From NCBI RefSeq assembly GCF_900103985.1, contig NZ_FNIE01000005.1, positions 124,001 through 188,000 of the forward strand: a stretch of 64,000 nucleotides of DNA, written 5' to 3'. Origin of the DNA: Actinacidiphila guanduensis. Lineage in GTDB: Bacteria > Actinomycetota > Actinomycetes > Streptomycetales > Streptomycetaceae. A program made the position numbers and the translations under genes. Positions 43,717 through 52,241 of the stretch are shown here, one piece after another; position 1 is the first letter of the stretch; each line of letters begins with the position of its first letter. The notes beneath the pieces were generated by a model. The model had not been told where the DNA came from, searched no databases, and saw only the letters and a list, made by a program, of their open reading frames with translations.

Positions 43717-44760
43717 CTACAGGAAGGTGTGCTGAGCCGGTACCCGGGCCGGGGCCGCGGCGGTGGAGCCGCGGACGACCAGTTCGGGCAGGAAGACGAA
43801 CTCGCTGTGCGGCGCGGGGGTGCCGCCGATCTCCTCCAGCAGCGCGTTCACCGCGGCCTGGCTCATCGCGGCCACCGGCTGCCGGATCGTGGTCAGCGGC
43901 GGGTCGGTGAACGCGATCAGCGGCGAGTCGTCGTAGCCGACCACCGAGACGTCGTCCGGCACCGCCAGGCCCTGCTGCCGGGCCGCCCGTATCGCGCCCA
44001 GCGCCATCATGTCCGAGGCGCACACGATCGCCGTGCAGCCCGAGGCGATCAGCGCCGCCGCCGCTGCCTGCCCGCCCTCCAGCGTGTACAGCGAGTGCTG
44101 CACCAGCGTCTTCGCGTCCTTCTCCGGCATGCCCACCACCTCGCCCATCGAGGCCAGGAACCCCTCGATCTTGCGCTGCACCGGCACATAGCGCTGCTGG
44201 CCCACCGCGAGGCCGATCCTGCGGTGGCCCAGCGCCGCGAGGTGGGTGACGGCCAGGCGCACCGCGGCCCGGTCGTCAGGGGAGACGAAGGGCGCGTCGA
44301 TCCGCTCCGAGAAGCCGTTGATCAGCACGAAGGGCACGCCCTGGCCGTGCAGCCGGGCGTAGCGCTCCATGTCGGCGGTGGAGTCGGCGTGCAGCCCGGA
44401 GGCGAAGATGATGCCGGCCACACCGCGCTCGACCAGCATCTCCACCAGCTCGTCCTCGGTGGAGCCGCCCGGCGTCTGGGTGGCCAGCACCGGGGTGTAG
44501 CCCTGCCGGGTCAGCGCCTGCCCGATGATCTGCGCGAACGCGGGGAAGATCGGGTTGAGCAGCTCCGGAGTGATCAGCCCGACCAGCCCGGCGCTGCGCT
44601 GCCGCAGCCGTACCGGCCGCTCGTACCCCAGCAGGTCGAGGGCGGCGAGGACGGATTCGCGGGTGCCGGCCGAGACTCCGGGCTTGCCGTTGAGCACCCG
44701 GCTGACCGTCGCCTCGCTGACCCCCGCCTGGGCTGCGATGTCAGCGAGCCGTGCGGTCAC
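43717..44760 (-). CDS. malR: Maltose-operon repressor MalR (LacI family)
   Basis: A 347-residue repressor whose GTG-started N-terminus, V-T-A-R-L-A-D-I-A-A-Q-A-G-V-S-E-A-T-V-S-R-V-L-N, matches remembered Streptomyces MalR. The sensing domain has G-G-S-T-E-D-E-L-V-E-M-L, V-V-G-Y-D-D-S-P-L-I-A-F-T and L-P-E-L-V-V-R-G-S-T. It lies 34 bp after aglA on the same strand, so it may be the last gene of the malEFG-aglA operon and autoregulated. In S. coelicolor, as I recall, malR is upstream of malE; this position differs. Confidence 0.88.
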   Translation of the reverse strand: MTARLADIAAQAGVSEATVSRVLNGKPGVSAGTRESVLAALDLLGYERPVRLRQRSAGLVGLITPELLNPIFPAFAQIIGQALTRQGYTPVLATQTPGGSTEDELVEMLVERGVAGIIFASGLHADSTADMERYARLHGQGVPFVLINGFSERIDAPFVSPDDRAAVRLAVTHLAALGHRRIGLAVGQQRYVPVQRKIEGFLASMGEVVGMPEKDAKTLVQHSLYTLEGGQAAAAALIASGCTAIVCASDMMALGAIRAARQQGLAVPDDVSVVGYDDSPLIAFTDPPLTTIRQPVAAMSQAAVNALLEEIGGTPAPHSEFVFLPELVVRGSTAAAPARVPAQHTFL

Positions 44761-44794
44761 ACCACCGGATGCTAGGGGACGCGGCGCCACCACG

Positions 44795-46531
44795 TCAGAT
44801 CGCCCACCAGATTGCGGTGTCCGCGGCGATCGCGGCACGCGGGGTCCGCTCGGCCCCCGGCTCGGCCGCCGGGTCCACCGGCACCGGGGCCGCGCCGCTC
44901 GACAGCAGCGGACGGCCGGGCGCGGCCACGACGACCGGGTCGCCGGTGAGGTTCACCGTGCAGGCGAAGTCCCGCCCGCCCTCCCCCCGCCGGCGGAACG
45001 CGAGCACGCCCTCGGGCGCCCCCAGCCATTCCACCTCCGTGCCCGCGCCCAGCGCCGGGTGCTCCCGGCGCAGCCGCAGCGCGCTGCGGTACATCTCCAG
45101 CGTGGAGTCCGGGTCGCCGGTCTGCGCGGCCACGCTCAGCCCCGCCCAGCTGTCGGGCTGCGGCAGCCAGCTCGGCCCGCCCGGCACCGGCCCGAAGCCG
45201 TACGGCGCGGTGCTGCCCGACCACGGGATCGGCACCCGGCAGCCGTCGCGGAAGCCGTCCTGGCCGGCGGCGCGGAAGAAGGAGGGGTCCTGGCGCACCT
45301 CGTCGGGCAGGTCGGTGACGTCGGGCAGTCCCAGCTCCTCGCCCTGGTAGAGGTAGGCCGAGCCGGGCAGCGCGAGCATCAGCAAGGTGGCCGCCCGGGC
45401 CCGGCGCAGGCCCAGCGCCCGATCGCCCGCTTCCCGCACCTGCGTGCCGGCGCCCCGTGGGTTGCCGAACCGGGTCGCGTGCCGGGTCACGTCGTGGTTG
45501 GACAGCACCCAGGTGGCCGGGGCGCCCACCGCGCCCATGGCGTGCAGTGAGCGGTCGATGACCGTCCGCAGCTCGACGGCGTCCCACCACGTGGTCAGGT
45601 ACGCGAAGTTGAACGCCTGGTGCAGCTCGTCGGGGCGCAGGTAGAGGGCCGCGCGCTCGATCGTCGGCGTCCACGCCTCGGCGACCGCGATCCGCTCCCC
45701 GTCGTACTCGTCGAGGATGCGACGCCAGCCGCGGTAGATCTCGTGCACACCGTCCTGGTCGAAGTACGGCATCGGGGACGTGCCCAGCAGCGCCAGCTGC
45801 TCGGAGTGGCCGATGTCGGGCAGCCCCTCGGCCTTGACCAGGCCGTGGGCGACGTCGATCCGGAAGCCGTCGATACCGAGGTCCAGCCAGAACCGCAGCA
45901 CCGAGCGGAACTCCTCGTGCACGTCCGGGTGGTCCCAGTCGAAGTCCGGCTGCTCGGGGGCGAACAGGTGCAGATACCACTCGCCGGGGGTGCCGTCCGG
46001 CTCGGTGGTGCGGGTCCAGGCGGGGCCGCCGAAGATGGACTCCCAGTCGTTGGGCGGCAGTTCGCCGTGGGCCCCCTTGCCCGGGCGGAAGTGGAAGCGG
46101 GCGCGGGCGGGCGAGCCGGCGCCCTCGCGCAGCGCCTGCTTGAACCACTCGTGCTGGTCCGAGCAGTGGTTGGGCACGATGTCCACGATCACCCGCAGGC
46201 CGAGCGCGTGCGCGGCCCGCACCAGGTCGTCGGCGTCGGTGAGGGTCCCGAACATCGGGTCCACCGCCCGGTAGTCGGCGACGTCGTAGCCGGCGTCGGC
46301 CTGCGGGGAGGCGTAGAAGGGCGAGAGCCACACCGCGTCCACGCCCAGGTCGCGCAGGTAGGGCAGCCGGGAGGTGATGCCGGGCAGGTCGCCCATGCCG
46401 TCCCCGTTGCCGTCGGCGAAACTGCGCGGGTAGACCTGGTAGATCACCGCCTCGCGCCACCAGTCTCTGCGCCCCGCGGCGGCGTCGGTCGCGGCGGCGG
46501 TGCTGGGCGCGTCGGTGAGGTGCTGGCTCAT
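44795..46531 (-). CDS. aglA: System B alpha-glucosidase (AglA-like GH13)
   Basis: A 578-residue cytoplasmic GH13 enzyme. Catalytic residues: Asp226 (GFRIDVAHG), Glu285 (AVAEAWTP) and Asp347 (SNHDVTR). The early [15 protein letters not shown] and I-V-D-I-V-P-N-H segments are conserved. It should cleave maltose and maltodextrins brought in by the adjacent MalEFG. The enzyme is a clear paralogue of the system A GH13 enzyme and the two share long identical stretches around the active site. Confidence 0.9.
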   Translation of the reverse strand: MSQHLTDAPSTAAATDAAAGRRDWWREAVIYQVYPRSFADGNGDGMGDLPGITSRLPYLRDLGVDAVWLSPFYASPQADAGYDVADYRAVDPMFGTLTDADDLVRAAHALGLRVIVDIVPNHCSDQHEWFKQALREGAGSPARARFHFRPGKGAHGELPPNDWESIFGGPAWTRTTEPDGTPGEWYLHLFAPEQPDFDWDHPDVHEEFRSVLRFWLDLGIDGFRIDVAHGLVKAEGLPDIGHSEQLALLGTSPMPYFDQDGVHEIYRGWRRILDEYDGERIAVAEAWTPTIERAALYLRPDELHQAFNFAYLTTWWDAVELRTVIDRSLHAMGAVGAPATWVLSNHDVTRHATRFGNPRGAGTQVREAGDRALGLRRARAATLLMLALPGSAYLYQGEELGLPDVTDLPDEVRQDPSFFRAAGQDGFRDGCRVPIPWSGSTAPYGFGPVPGGPSWLPQPDSWAGLSVAAQTGDPDSTLEMYRSALRLRREHPALGAGTEVEWLGAPEGVLAFRRRGEGGRDFACTVNLTGDPVVVAAPGRPLLSSGAAPVPVDPAAEPGAERTPRAAIAADTAIWWAI

Positions 46532-46617
46532 TGATTCCCTCTTTGGTTCGCGGGGGATCGACGGATGGCATACGGGGAGCGTGCGGGCGTCAGGCGGGTC
46601 CAGGACTGTCGCGGTGC

Positions 46618-47481
46618 TCAGCCCTTGGTGCCGCCGGCGGTCAGGCCGGTGACCAGGTGGCGCTGGACGAGCAGGAAGACCAGCGCGGCCGGGACCGCGA
46701 TGACCACCGAACCGGCCGTCATGGCGCCCCAGTTGGCCCGCTCGCTGCCGGCGAAGGTGGGCAGGCCCGCGGCGAGCGTGTAGTGCGCGCCGCTCATGAA
46801 CTGGCTGGAGTAGGCGACTTCGCCCCAGGCGGTCAGGAAGGTGTAGAACGCGGTGACGGCCAGGCCCGGGCGGGCCAGCGGCAGGATCAGCCACCAGAAG
46901 GTGCCGAACGGGGTGAGGCCGTCGACCCGGCCGGCCTCGTCGATCTCCCGGGGGATCGTGTCGAAGTAGCCCTTGAGCATCCAGGCGCAGAAGGGCACGG
47001 CGATGGTGCAGTACACCAGGACCAGGCCGAGGTAGGTGTCGAGCAGGTCGAGCCGGCCCATCAGGTTGTAGAGCGGCACGATCAGCACGGCGACCGGGAA
47101 CATCTGGGTGACCAGGAAGGTCCACATCAGCGGGCGGTGGCCGGGGAAGCGCATCCGGGAGATCGCGTACCCGGCGCTGGCGGCGATCAGGACGCCGATC
47201 ACCATCGTGGCGCCCGCGACGATCACCGAGTTGAGCATCCAGCGCGGGAAGCTGCTGTGCAGCAGCACGAAGCGGTAGTTGGCCAGGCCCAGGTGGTGCA
47301 GCACCTGGCCCGGCTGCTGCCAGGCGTTGTCCGGCCCGAAGGAGATGAAGACGATCCACAGGACCGGGAAGACGGCAACGGCACTGGCGGCCAGCAGGGT
47401 CGCGTGCAGCGCGAGCGAGGCGGCGGGGCCGCGCTCGCCGCGGCCGCGGCTTCGCGCGCCGGCGGGGGTGGTGGCGCTCAT
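46618..47481 (-). CDS. malG: Maltose ABC permease MalG
   Basis: A 287-residue permease with six helices. The EAA loop reads E-I-D-E-A-G-R-V-D-G-L-T-P-F-G-T (about 180-195) and the end V-T-G-L-T-A-G-G-T-K-G is the CUT1 MalG C-terminus. ATG 47481 is used; the sequence upstream belongs to a transposon-like element that separates malG from malF by 187 bp, so transcription must cross the element to reach malG. The 86-bp gap to aglA has no obvious terminator. Confidence 0.88.
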   Translation of the reverse strand: MSATTPAGARSRGRGERGPAASLALHATLLAASAVAVFPVLWIVFISFGPDNAWQQPGQVLHHLGLANYRFVLLHSSFPRWMLNSVIVAGATMVIGVLIAASAGYAISRMRFPGHRPLMWTFLVTQMFPVAVLIVPLYNLMGRLDLLDTYLGLVLVYCTIAVPFCAWMLKGYFDTIPREIDEAGRVDGLTPFGTFWWLILPLARPGLAVTAFYTFLTAWGEVAYSSQFMSGAHYTLAAGLPTFAGSERANWGAMTAGSVVIAVPAALVFLLVQRHLVTGLTAGGTKG

Positions 47482-47492
47482 GGGGTCGGCTC

Positions 47493-47671
47493 CTAGGGCG
47501 TGTCTGGGAAATAGCGGCGTCCGCCCGTGAGGGCGGGGGCGGCGGGGTCTGGTGCGTGCTGTCGCAAGGCGGAGGGAGGAGAGCGCAGCGGGCTGCGCCG
47601 ACGACCGACAACGCGGCGAGCGTGCGTGCCAGGGCCCGGCGACCAGGCGGGATTTGTCAGACACGCCCTAG
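47493..47671. mobile_element. MITE-like element between malF and malG
   Basis: A 179-bp non-coding element. It begins CTAGGGCGTGTCTGGGAAAT and its other end, read in reverse, is CTAGGGCGTGTCTGACAAAT, so the terminal inverted repeats are 20 bp with two differences. A second copy starts at 63723. There is no transposase inside, so mobilisation must be in trans. The right-hand CTAG provides the TAG stop of malF. Confidence 0.85.
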
Positions 47672-48657
47672 CTCTGCTCGGCCGCGGCGCGGCGGCGGTA
47701 GAAGGTGGAGAAGGCCACCAGGATCAGCAGGATGACGATTCCGTAGGCCGCGGCGCCGGAGTAGTCCGAGACGCCGCTGAACGCCTTCTGGTAGGCGAAG
47801 GTGACGAGGATGTCGGTGTCGCCGGTGGTGTTGTTGCCCAGCAGGAGGAAGATGATCGGGAACATGTTGAACGTCCACACGGTGCTGAGCAGGACCACCG
47901 TGGTGGTCACCGGGCGCAGGCCGGGGACGGTGACGTTGGTGAACCGCTGCAGCGGCGAGGCGCCGTCCATCTCCGCGGCCTCGTAGAGCTCGGTGGGTAT
48001 CGCCTGCAGGCCGCCGAGGGTGGCCACCATCATGAACGGCACACCGCACCAGACGTTGACGATGATGACGGCGACCTTCTGGGCGAAGGGCGTGCCGAGC
48101 CAGTCCTGGGCGGGCAGGCCGACCGCGGTGACGAGGTCGTTGAAGACGCCGTACTGCGAGTTGAACATCAGCCGCCACGCGAAGACGCCGACGAACGCCG
48201 GCACCGCCCACGGCAGGATGAGCGCGAGCCGGTAGAAGAGGCGGAAGCGCATCGGGCGGTTGAGCAGCATCGCCATGCCGAGCCCGAGGGAGTAGGTGAC
48301 GGCCACGCAGCACACCGTCCACACCACCGTCCACTCCAGCCGCGGGTAGAAGTCGCCGTCCCGGCCGGAGATGATCTGCCAGTAGTTGTGCAGCCCGACG
48401 AAGTGGTAGGTGGCCGGGATGTGCACCGGGCCGATGTTCTTCGCCGAGTTGAGCTCGGTGGCGTTGGTGAGCGACAGGTAGGCCCCGTAGCCCAGCGGGT
48501 AGAGCACCAGGACGCCGATGACGATCACCACCGGGGCGACCATCGCCCAGGCGTACCAGTGCTTGTTCCAGGCCCGTCGGATCGAGGGCAGCAGGCCGGA
48601 GGCGCGGCCCGGGGTACGGGCCGGGCGCGGGGCCCGCTCGGCGGTGGCGGTGGTCAT
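47668..48657 (-). CDS. malF: Maltose ABC permease MalF
   Basis: A 329-residue permease starting ATG 48657 after GAGGAG. Six helices and an EAA loop, E-L-Y-E-A-A-E-M-D-G-A-S-P-L-Q-R (about 220-235), are present. The C-terminus R-R-R-A-A-A-E-Q-S ends at a TAG that belongs to the inverted repeat of the adjacent MITE-like element, so insertion happened exactly at or just inside the old stop codon. The protein is probably near full length. It works with MalG, MalE and an unlinked ATPase. Confidence 0.9.
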   Translation of the reverse strand: MTTATAERAPRPARTPGRASGLLPSIRRAWNKHWYAWAMVAPVVIVIGVLVLYPLGYGAYLSLTNATELNSAKNIGPVHIPATYHFVGLHNYWQIISGRDGDFYPRLEWTVVWTVCCVAVTYSLGLGMAMLLNRPMRFRLFYRLALILPWAVPAFVGVFAWRLMFNSQYGVFNDLVTAVGLPAQDWLGTPFAQKVAVIIVNVWCGVPFMMVATLGGLQAIPTELYEAAEMDGASPLQRFTNVTVPGLRPVTTTVVLLSTVWTFNMFPIIFLLLGNNTTGDTDILVTFAYQKAFSGVSDYSGAAAYGIVILLILVAFSTFYRRRAAAEQS

Positions 48658-48722
48658 CTCTCCTCGGCTCTTTCGGTTCGCTCGGGGCTGCGGCTGTGAC
48701 TTCGGCTGCGGCTTCGTGGGGG

Positions 48723-48794
48723 CCGGACCGGCCGGCCGGGCGCGTGGGCCCTCTGGCACGCGGGGTGCCGCGGGGCCCCGGCCGGCCGGTCCGG
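48723..48794 (-). terminator. Long intercistronic hairpin between malE and malF
   Basis: 18-bp perfect arms at 48723-48740 and 48777-48794 (core GGACCGGCCGGCCGGG and its complement) enclose a loop that can also pair as GGGCCC. It lies about 90 bp after the malE stop, the same position as the hairpin in system A. Confidence 0.75.
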
Positions 48795-48884
48795 GGCCGG
48801 GGGCGGCCGCAGGCGCGGAAGGCCCTGCGGGCCGGCGGTCTGCGGCCGGTGCGATGCTGTGCCGGCCGGCGCGGGCGGTGCGGG

Positions 48885-50189
48885 CTACTGCACGGTGAAG
48901 TCCGGCAGCAGCTTGCCGAAGTCCTTGGCGGCGGCGTCCAGGCCGTCCTGCACCGAGGTCTTGCCCTGGAGGATCTTGATGTACTGCTGCTGCAGCGGGG
49001 TGAAGAGGCTGCCGACCTGCGGGAGGGCGACCCGCGGCCGGGCGGTGTCCAGGATCGGCTTGAAGCCGGCGATCTGCGGGCTCTTGAGCACGGCGGCGGT
49101 GTAGGCCGAGGTGCGGGTGGGCAGCGTGCCGTTCTTCAGGGCGATCTGCTCCTGGCTCGCGGTGGAGGTCATGAACTGCGTGAACAGGTAGGCCGCGTCG
49201 AGGTTGCGCGAGCCCTGGTAGACCGCCAGATCCTGGCCGCCGGTGGGGGCGAGCGCCTTGCCGGTGGAGCCGGCCGGCACGGGCGCGTACCCGAGGTTGT
49301 CCTTGCCCTTGAACGCCGGGCCGGTCAGGTCGTCGCCGACCGACCAGGGGCCCTGGATCAGCATGGCGACCTTGCCGGTCTTGAAGGAGGTCTGCATGTT
49401 GTCGTACGCGTTGGCGAAGTCGATCTTCAGCGAGGAGGTGTCGTAGATCTTCTTCGCCTCGGTGACGGCCTTGACCGCCGCGGGGGAGTTGACGGTGACC
49501 TTCTTGGCGGCCGGGTCGGCGAGGTCGGCGCCCTCGCCGAAGAGGAAGGGCAGCAGGAAGTAGGCGTCGGGGTTCATGTAGGTGCCGGCGACGCCGGGGA
49601 CCTTCGCCTTCACCTTCGCGGCGTCGGCGACCATCTCGTCCCAGGTGGTGGGGGGCGCGGTGATGCCGGCCTTCGCGAAGAGGTCCTTGTTGTAGAGCAG
49701 GCCGAGGGTGTCGGTGACCGAGGGGACGGCGTAGGACTTGCCGTCGTACTTCGTGGTGTTGAGCGGGCCGGCCACGAAGTCGCTCGTGTCCGTGAGTGCG
49801 GGGGTGCCGTCCAGCGGCGCGATGTAGTGCAGCGAGGCGTACTCCGGGATCAGGCCGACGTCGGTCCTGATCACGTCGGGCGCGCCCTTGCCGCTCTGGG
49901 CGGCCGTCTTGAACTTCTGCTCCACGGTGGTGAAGTCCACGTTCTGGTAGTTCACCTTGATCTTGGGGTACTTCGCCTCGAAGGCGGCGATCAGCGCCTT
50001 GTACGCCGGGGCCTCGACCTTGGCGTCGGAGGTGTCCCAGTAGGTCACCGTGCCGGAGACCTGGGCGGGGTCCTTCGCCTTGCCGCTGTCCTGCGTGCCA
50101 CCACTGCCGCTGCCACTGCCGCCGCCACAGGCGGTGGCGCCGAGAACGATGGCCGCGGCCATCGCCACGGCGGATATGCCGCGTCGCAT
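48885..50189 (-). CDS. malE: Maltose-binding lipoprotein MalE
   Basis: A 434-residue CUT1 solute-binding protein. Signal peptide and lipobox LGATAC (Cys about 21) precede a Gly/Ser linker. The mature part includes G-T-V-T-Y-W-D-T-S-D-A-K-V-E-A-P-A-Y, V-P-S-V-T-D-T-L-G-L-L-Y-N-K-D-L-F and I-Q-G-P-W-S-V-G-D-D, matching Streptomyces MalE. AAGGAG precedes ATG 50189. It is first in the operon malE-malF-malG-aglA-malR, and a TTGC-type operator lies 128 bp upstream. Confidence 0.9.
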   Translation of the reverse strand: MRRGISAVAMAAAIVLGATACGGGSGSGSGGTQDSGKAKDPAQVSGTVTYWDTSDAKVEAPAYKALIAAFEAKYPKIKVNYQNVDFTTVEQKFKTAAQSGKGAPDVIRTDVGLIPEYASLHYIAPLDGTPALTDTSDFVAGPLNTTKYDGKSYAVPSVTDTLGLLYNKDLFAKAGITAPPTTWDEMVADAAKVKAKVPGVAGTYMNPDAYFLLPFLFGEGADLADPAAKKVTVNSPAAVKAVTEAKKIYDTSSLKIDFANAYDNMQTSFKTGKVAMLIQGPWSVGDDLTGPAFKGKDNLGYAPVPAGSTGKALAPTGGQDLAVYQGSRNLDAAYLFTQFMTSTASQEQIALKNGTLPTRTSAYTAAVLKSPQIAGFKPILDTARPRVALPQVGSLFTPLQQQYIKILQGKTSVQDGLDAAAKDFGKLLPDFTVQ

Positions 50190-50316
50190 ACCTGACTCCT
50201 TGATGAGGGAAGTGCCCTGTCGCCCCGCGCCGGACGGCGGCGCCCCGACCCGGTCAGGGACGCCGGCCCGCCGCCGTCCGCCCCGGGCTGGGAGGGACCG
50301 TAACAGCGCCGCAACC

Positions 50317-50338
50317 TCTTGCGAAAGAGTCTGCAAGA
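50317..50338. promoter_or_regulatory. MalR-like operator upstream of malE
   Basis: TCTTGC (50317-50322) and GCAAGA (50333-50338) form an inverted repeat with a 10-bp centre containing GAAAGAG. It lies in the 309-bp divergent gap (50190-50498) between malE and the nuclease gene; nothing else in that gap can be named apart from GC-rich sequence near malE. Confidence 0.6.
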
Positions 50339-50498
50339 AACTTCCGCCGACCCCCGTCATCCGCGACCCTTCCGTCGCCCGTGTCCACGAACGTCCACCT
50401 GGTCACGGGGCGTCAACTTTGGTCCCGCTATTCACTCGTTCGGGTGCCGGTCGGATGATCTTGGGCGTGTCGCCGAAGTGATCCCATACGGTCCGATC

Positions 50499-51401
50499 AT
50501 GGTCACATCGAGCCATGAAGCAGCACACCGGATCTTTCAGGACCGGCCAGAACTGCTCAATCCCGTCTTCCGGATCCTGGGCCTGCGGGCCCCCGACAAA
50601 GCACTCTTCGAAGTCCTCACCCCGGACGTCACCGAGATACGCCCCATGGAGCGGCGCGTCGACACCGTGATGCGGGTCGAGCCCGCCGACGGCACGGGCC
50701 CGTTCCTGCTGGCCATCGAGGCCCAGGGGCGGCGTGACGAGAACAAACCGGCCAGTTGGGGGTACTACCTCTCCTACCTGAGCTCCAAGTACCGCTGCCC
50801 GACGCTCCTCCTGGTGATCTGCCAGGACAGGGGCACTGCGGAGTGGGCGGCCGGCCCCTTCCGCAACGGCTGGGGCGGCTGGACCGCCTCCAGCGTCCAC
50901 CCGCTGGCGCTCGGCCCGGACAACGTCCCGCTCATCACCGACGCCCAAGAGGCCGCGCGCGACCTGGCACTGGCGGCGTTCGCGGCAATCGTCCATGGCC
51001 CCAACCGCGAGGCCCCGGCCATACTGGAAGCACTCGCTCGCGCCATCGGGAGCACCGACCACCTGGCGCTCGCGTACTACTCGGAAATGCTGGATATCGG
51101 CCTGGGAAACACCCCGGCACGGGACATCTGGAGGAAGCTGATGAAGAACGGGAGCTTTTTCCCCGGCCGCGGCACGCTCGTCGAGGAGACGTTCCTGGAG
51201 GGCAAGGCGGAGGGCGTGGCAGAAGGCAAGGCAGAAGGCAAGGCCGAGGCCGTGCTGCGGGTGCTGGCGCACCGCGGTATTGCCGTCTCCGACGAGGCGC
51301 GGGAGCGCATTGCCGCGTGCCGCGACATGGAGACGCTGGAGTGCTGGTTCGACAAGGCGTTCAGTGTCGAGGCGGCTGAGGAGTTGCTCGCTTTCAAGTG
51401 A
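50499..51401 (+). CDS. Rpn/PD-(D/E)XK-type nuclease-fold protein
   Basis: A 300-residue protein similar to the recombination-promoting nuclease/putative transposase group common in Streptomyces. The probable active site is D-T-V-M-R-V followed by L-L-A-I-E-A-Q-G-R-R-D (about residues 51-79), a D...E-x-Q pattern of PD-(D/E)XK nucleases. Y-Y-L-S-Y-L-S-S-K-Y and a C-terminal E-G-K-A-E-G repeat region precede A-V-L-R-V-L-A-H-R-G-I. ATG 50499 is chosen as the family start. Not flanked by terminal repeats, so present mobility is not shown. Confidence 0.7.
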   Translation: MVTSSHEAAHRIFQDRPELLNPVFRILGLRAPDKALFEVLTPDVTEIRPMERRVDTVMRVEPADGTGPFLLAIEAQGRRDENKPASWGYYLSYLSSKYRCPTLLLVICQDRGTAEWAAGPFRNGWGGWTASSVHPLALGPDNVPLITDAQEAARDLALAAFAAIVHGPNREAPAILEALARAIGSTDHLALAYYSEMLDIGLGNTPARDIWRKLMKNGSFFPGRGTLVEETFLEGKAEGVAEGKAEGKAEAVLRVLAHRGIAVSDEARERIAACRDMETLECWFDKAFSVEAAEELLAFK

Positions 51402-51429
51402 GTCGGGACGCCGGTCGTAGGCCGGAGGC

Positions 51430-51465
51430 GGGGTGATGGCGCGTCGGAGGACGCGTCATCACCCC
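51430..51465 (+). terminator. Terminator hairpin after the Rpn-type gene
   Basis: 16-bp arms beginning GGGGTGATG and ending CATCACCCC pair with one mismatch around GGAG, 29 bp past the stop. A T-containing stretch (GGCTTTGTTG) follows. Confidence 0.75.
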
Positions 51466-51639
51466 GGCTTTGTTGCTGCCTCCGGGCCGGCTGGTGGCGG
51501 TTCGGCGGTAGGTGTGGAAAAACTTGCAGGTGGTTGCTGCAAAGCCGTCGCGGAAAGCTACCGCGGGTAAGGCGTGAGACGCGTCACCGGTGGGGGGTTC
51601 GGGGGAACTCCAGGGGTGGGGGTGTGCGTCCATGTACCC

Positions 51640-52125
51640 ATGACCAAGCCGCACGTCACGATCCGCACGGCGACGATCGAGGACCTGGACGCGATCTGCG
51701 GAGTCCACGCCCGGGCCCGCGCCACGTACTACGCCGGGCACATCCCGGACGAGGAGTACAGCGGGCCGCAGGAGCTGGAGCGGCAGCGTACGGGGACCGC
51801 CGAGGCCATCGTCTCGGGCGAGCGGACCGTGCTGTGCGCCACCCGCCAGGACCACGTCGTCGGCTTCGCGGTGCTCGGCGCCCGCTTCGACGGCGACAAG
51901 CTCTTCCAGTTCCACATCGACCCCGAGGTGTGGCGCACCGGCACCGGCACCGCCTTGCACGAGGCGTGCGTACGCACCTGGCAGTCGGCCGAGCTCGCCA
52001 CGGTGCTGCTCGACGTCTACGCCCCCAACGCCCGCGCCCGCGCCTTCTACGCCAGCCGCGGCTGGCTGGAGGAGGGCCGCGAGGAGGACCACGTCACGAT
52101 GCGGCTGGCCGTACCGCCGGTGTGA
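51640..52125 (+). CDS. GNAT-family N-acetyltransferase
   Basis: A 161-residue enzyme with the GNAT fold: V-T-I-R-T-A-T-I-E-D-L-D-A-I at the start, V-G-F-A-V-L-G in the central sheet, the acyl-CoA binding P-E-V-W-R-T-G-T-G-T-A-L-H (about 97-109) and the end L-D-V-Y-A-P-N-A-R-A-R-A-F-Y-A-S-R-G-W. The first Arg-x-x-Gly-x-Gly loop is conserved apart from one substitution. The acceptor substrate is unknown and the gene stands alone. Confidence 0.85.
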   Translation: MTKPHVTIRTATIEDLDAICGVHARARATYYAGHIPDEEYSGPQELERQRTGTAEAIVSGERTVLCATRQDHVVGFAVLGARFDGDKLFQFHIDPEVWRTGTGTALHEACVRTWQSAELATVLLDVYAPNARARAFYASRGWLEEGREEDHVTMRLAVPPV

Positions 52126-52241
52126 CGCCGCGGCGACTCCCGGGCCGGCAGCGGCTGTACGGCCGGGGCTTCCGGCGGGCGCGGGCCCGTACGGTTCCCG
52201 GCTGGGGCCGTCGGACCCACTGCTGCCGGGGTCGTGCTCGT

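Noticed and set aside
51180..51260. 12-bp tandem DNA repeat in the Rpn-type gene as a recombination site
   Set aside because: It encodes the E-G-K-A-E-G heptad-like tail common to this protein group, so coding constraint explains it.
51523..51543. CTTGCAG...CTGCAAA inverted repeat as another MalR site
   Set aside because: It resembles the sugar operators but lies about 97 bp before an unrelated GNAT gene and has a mismatch; chance is likely.
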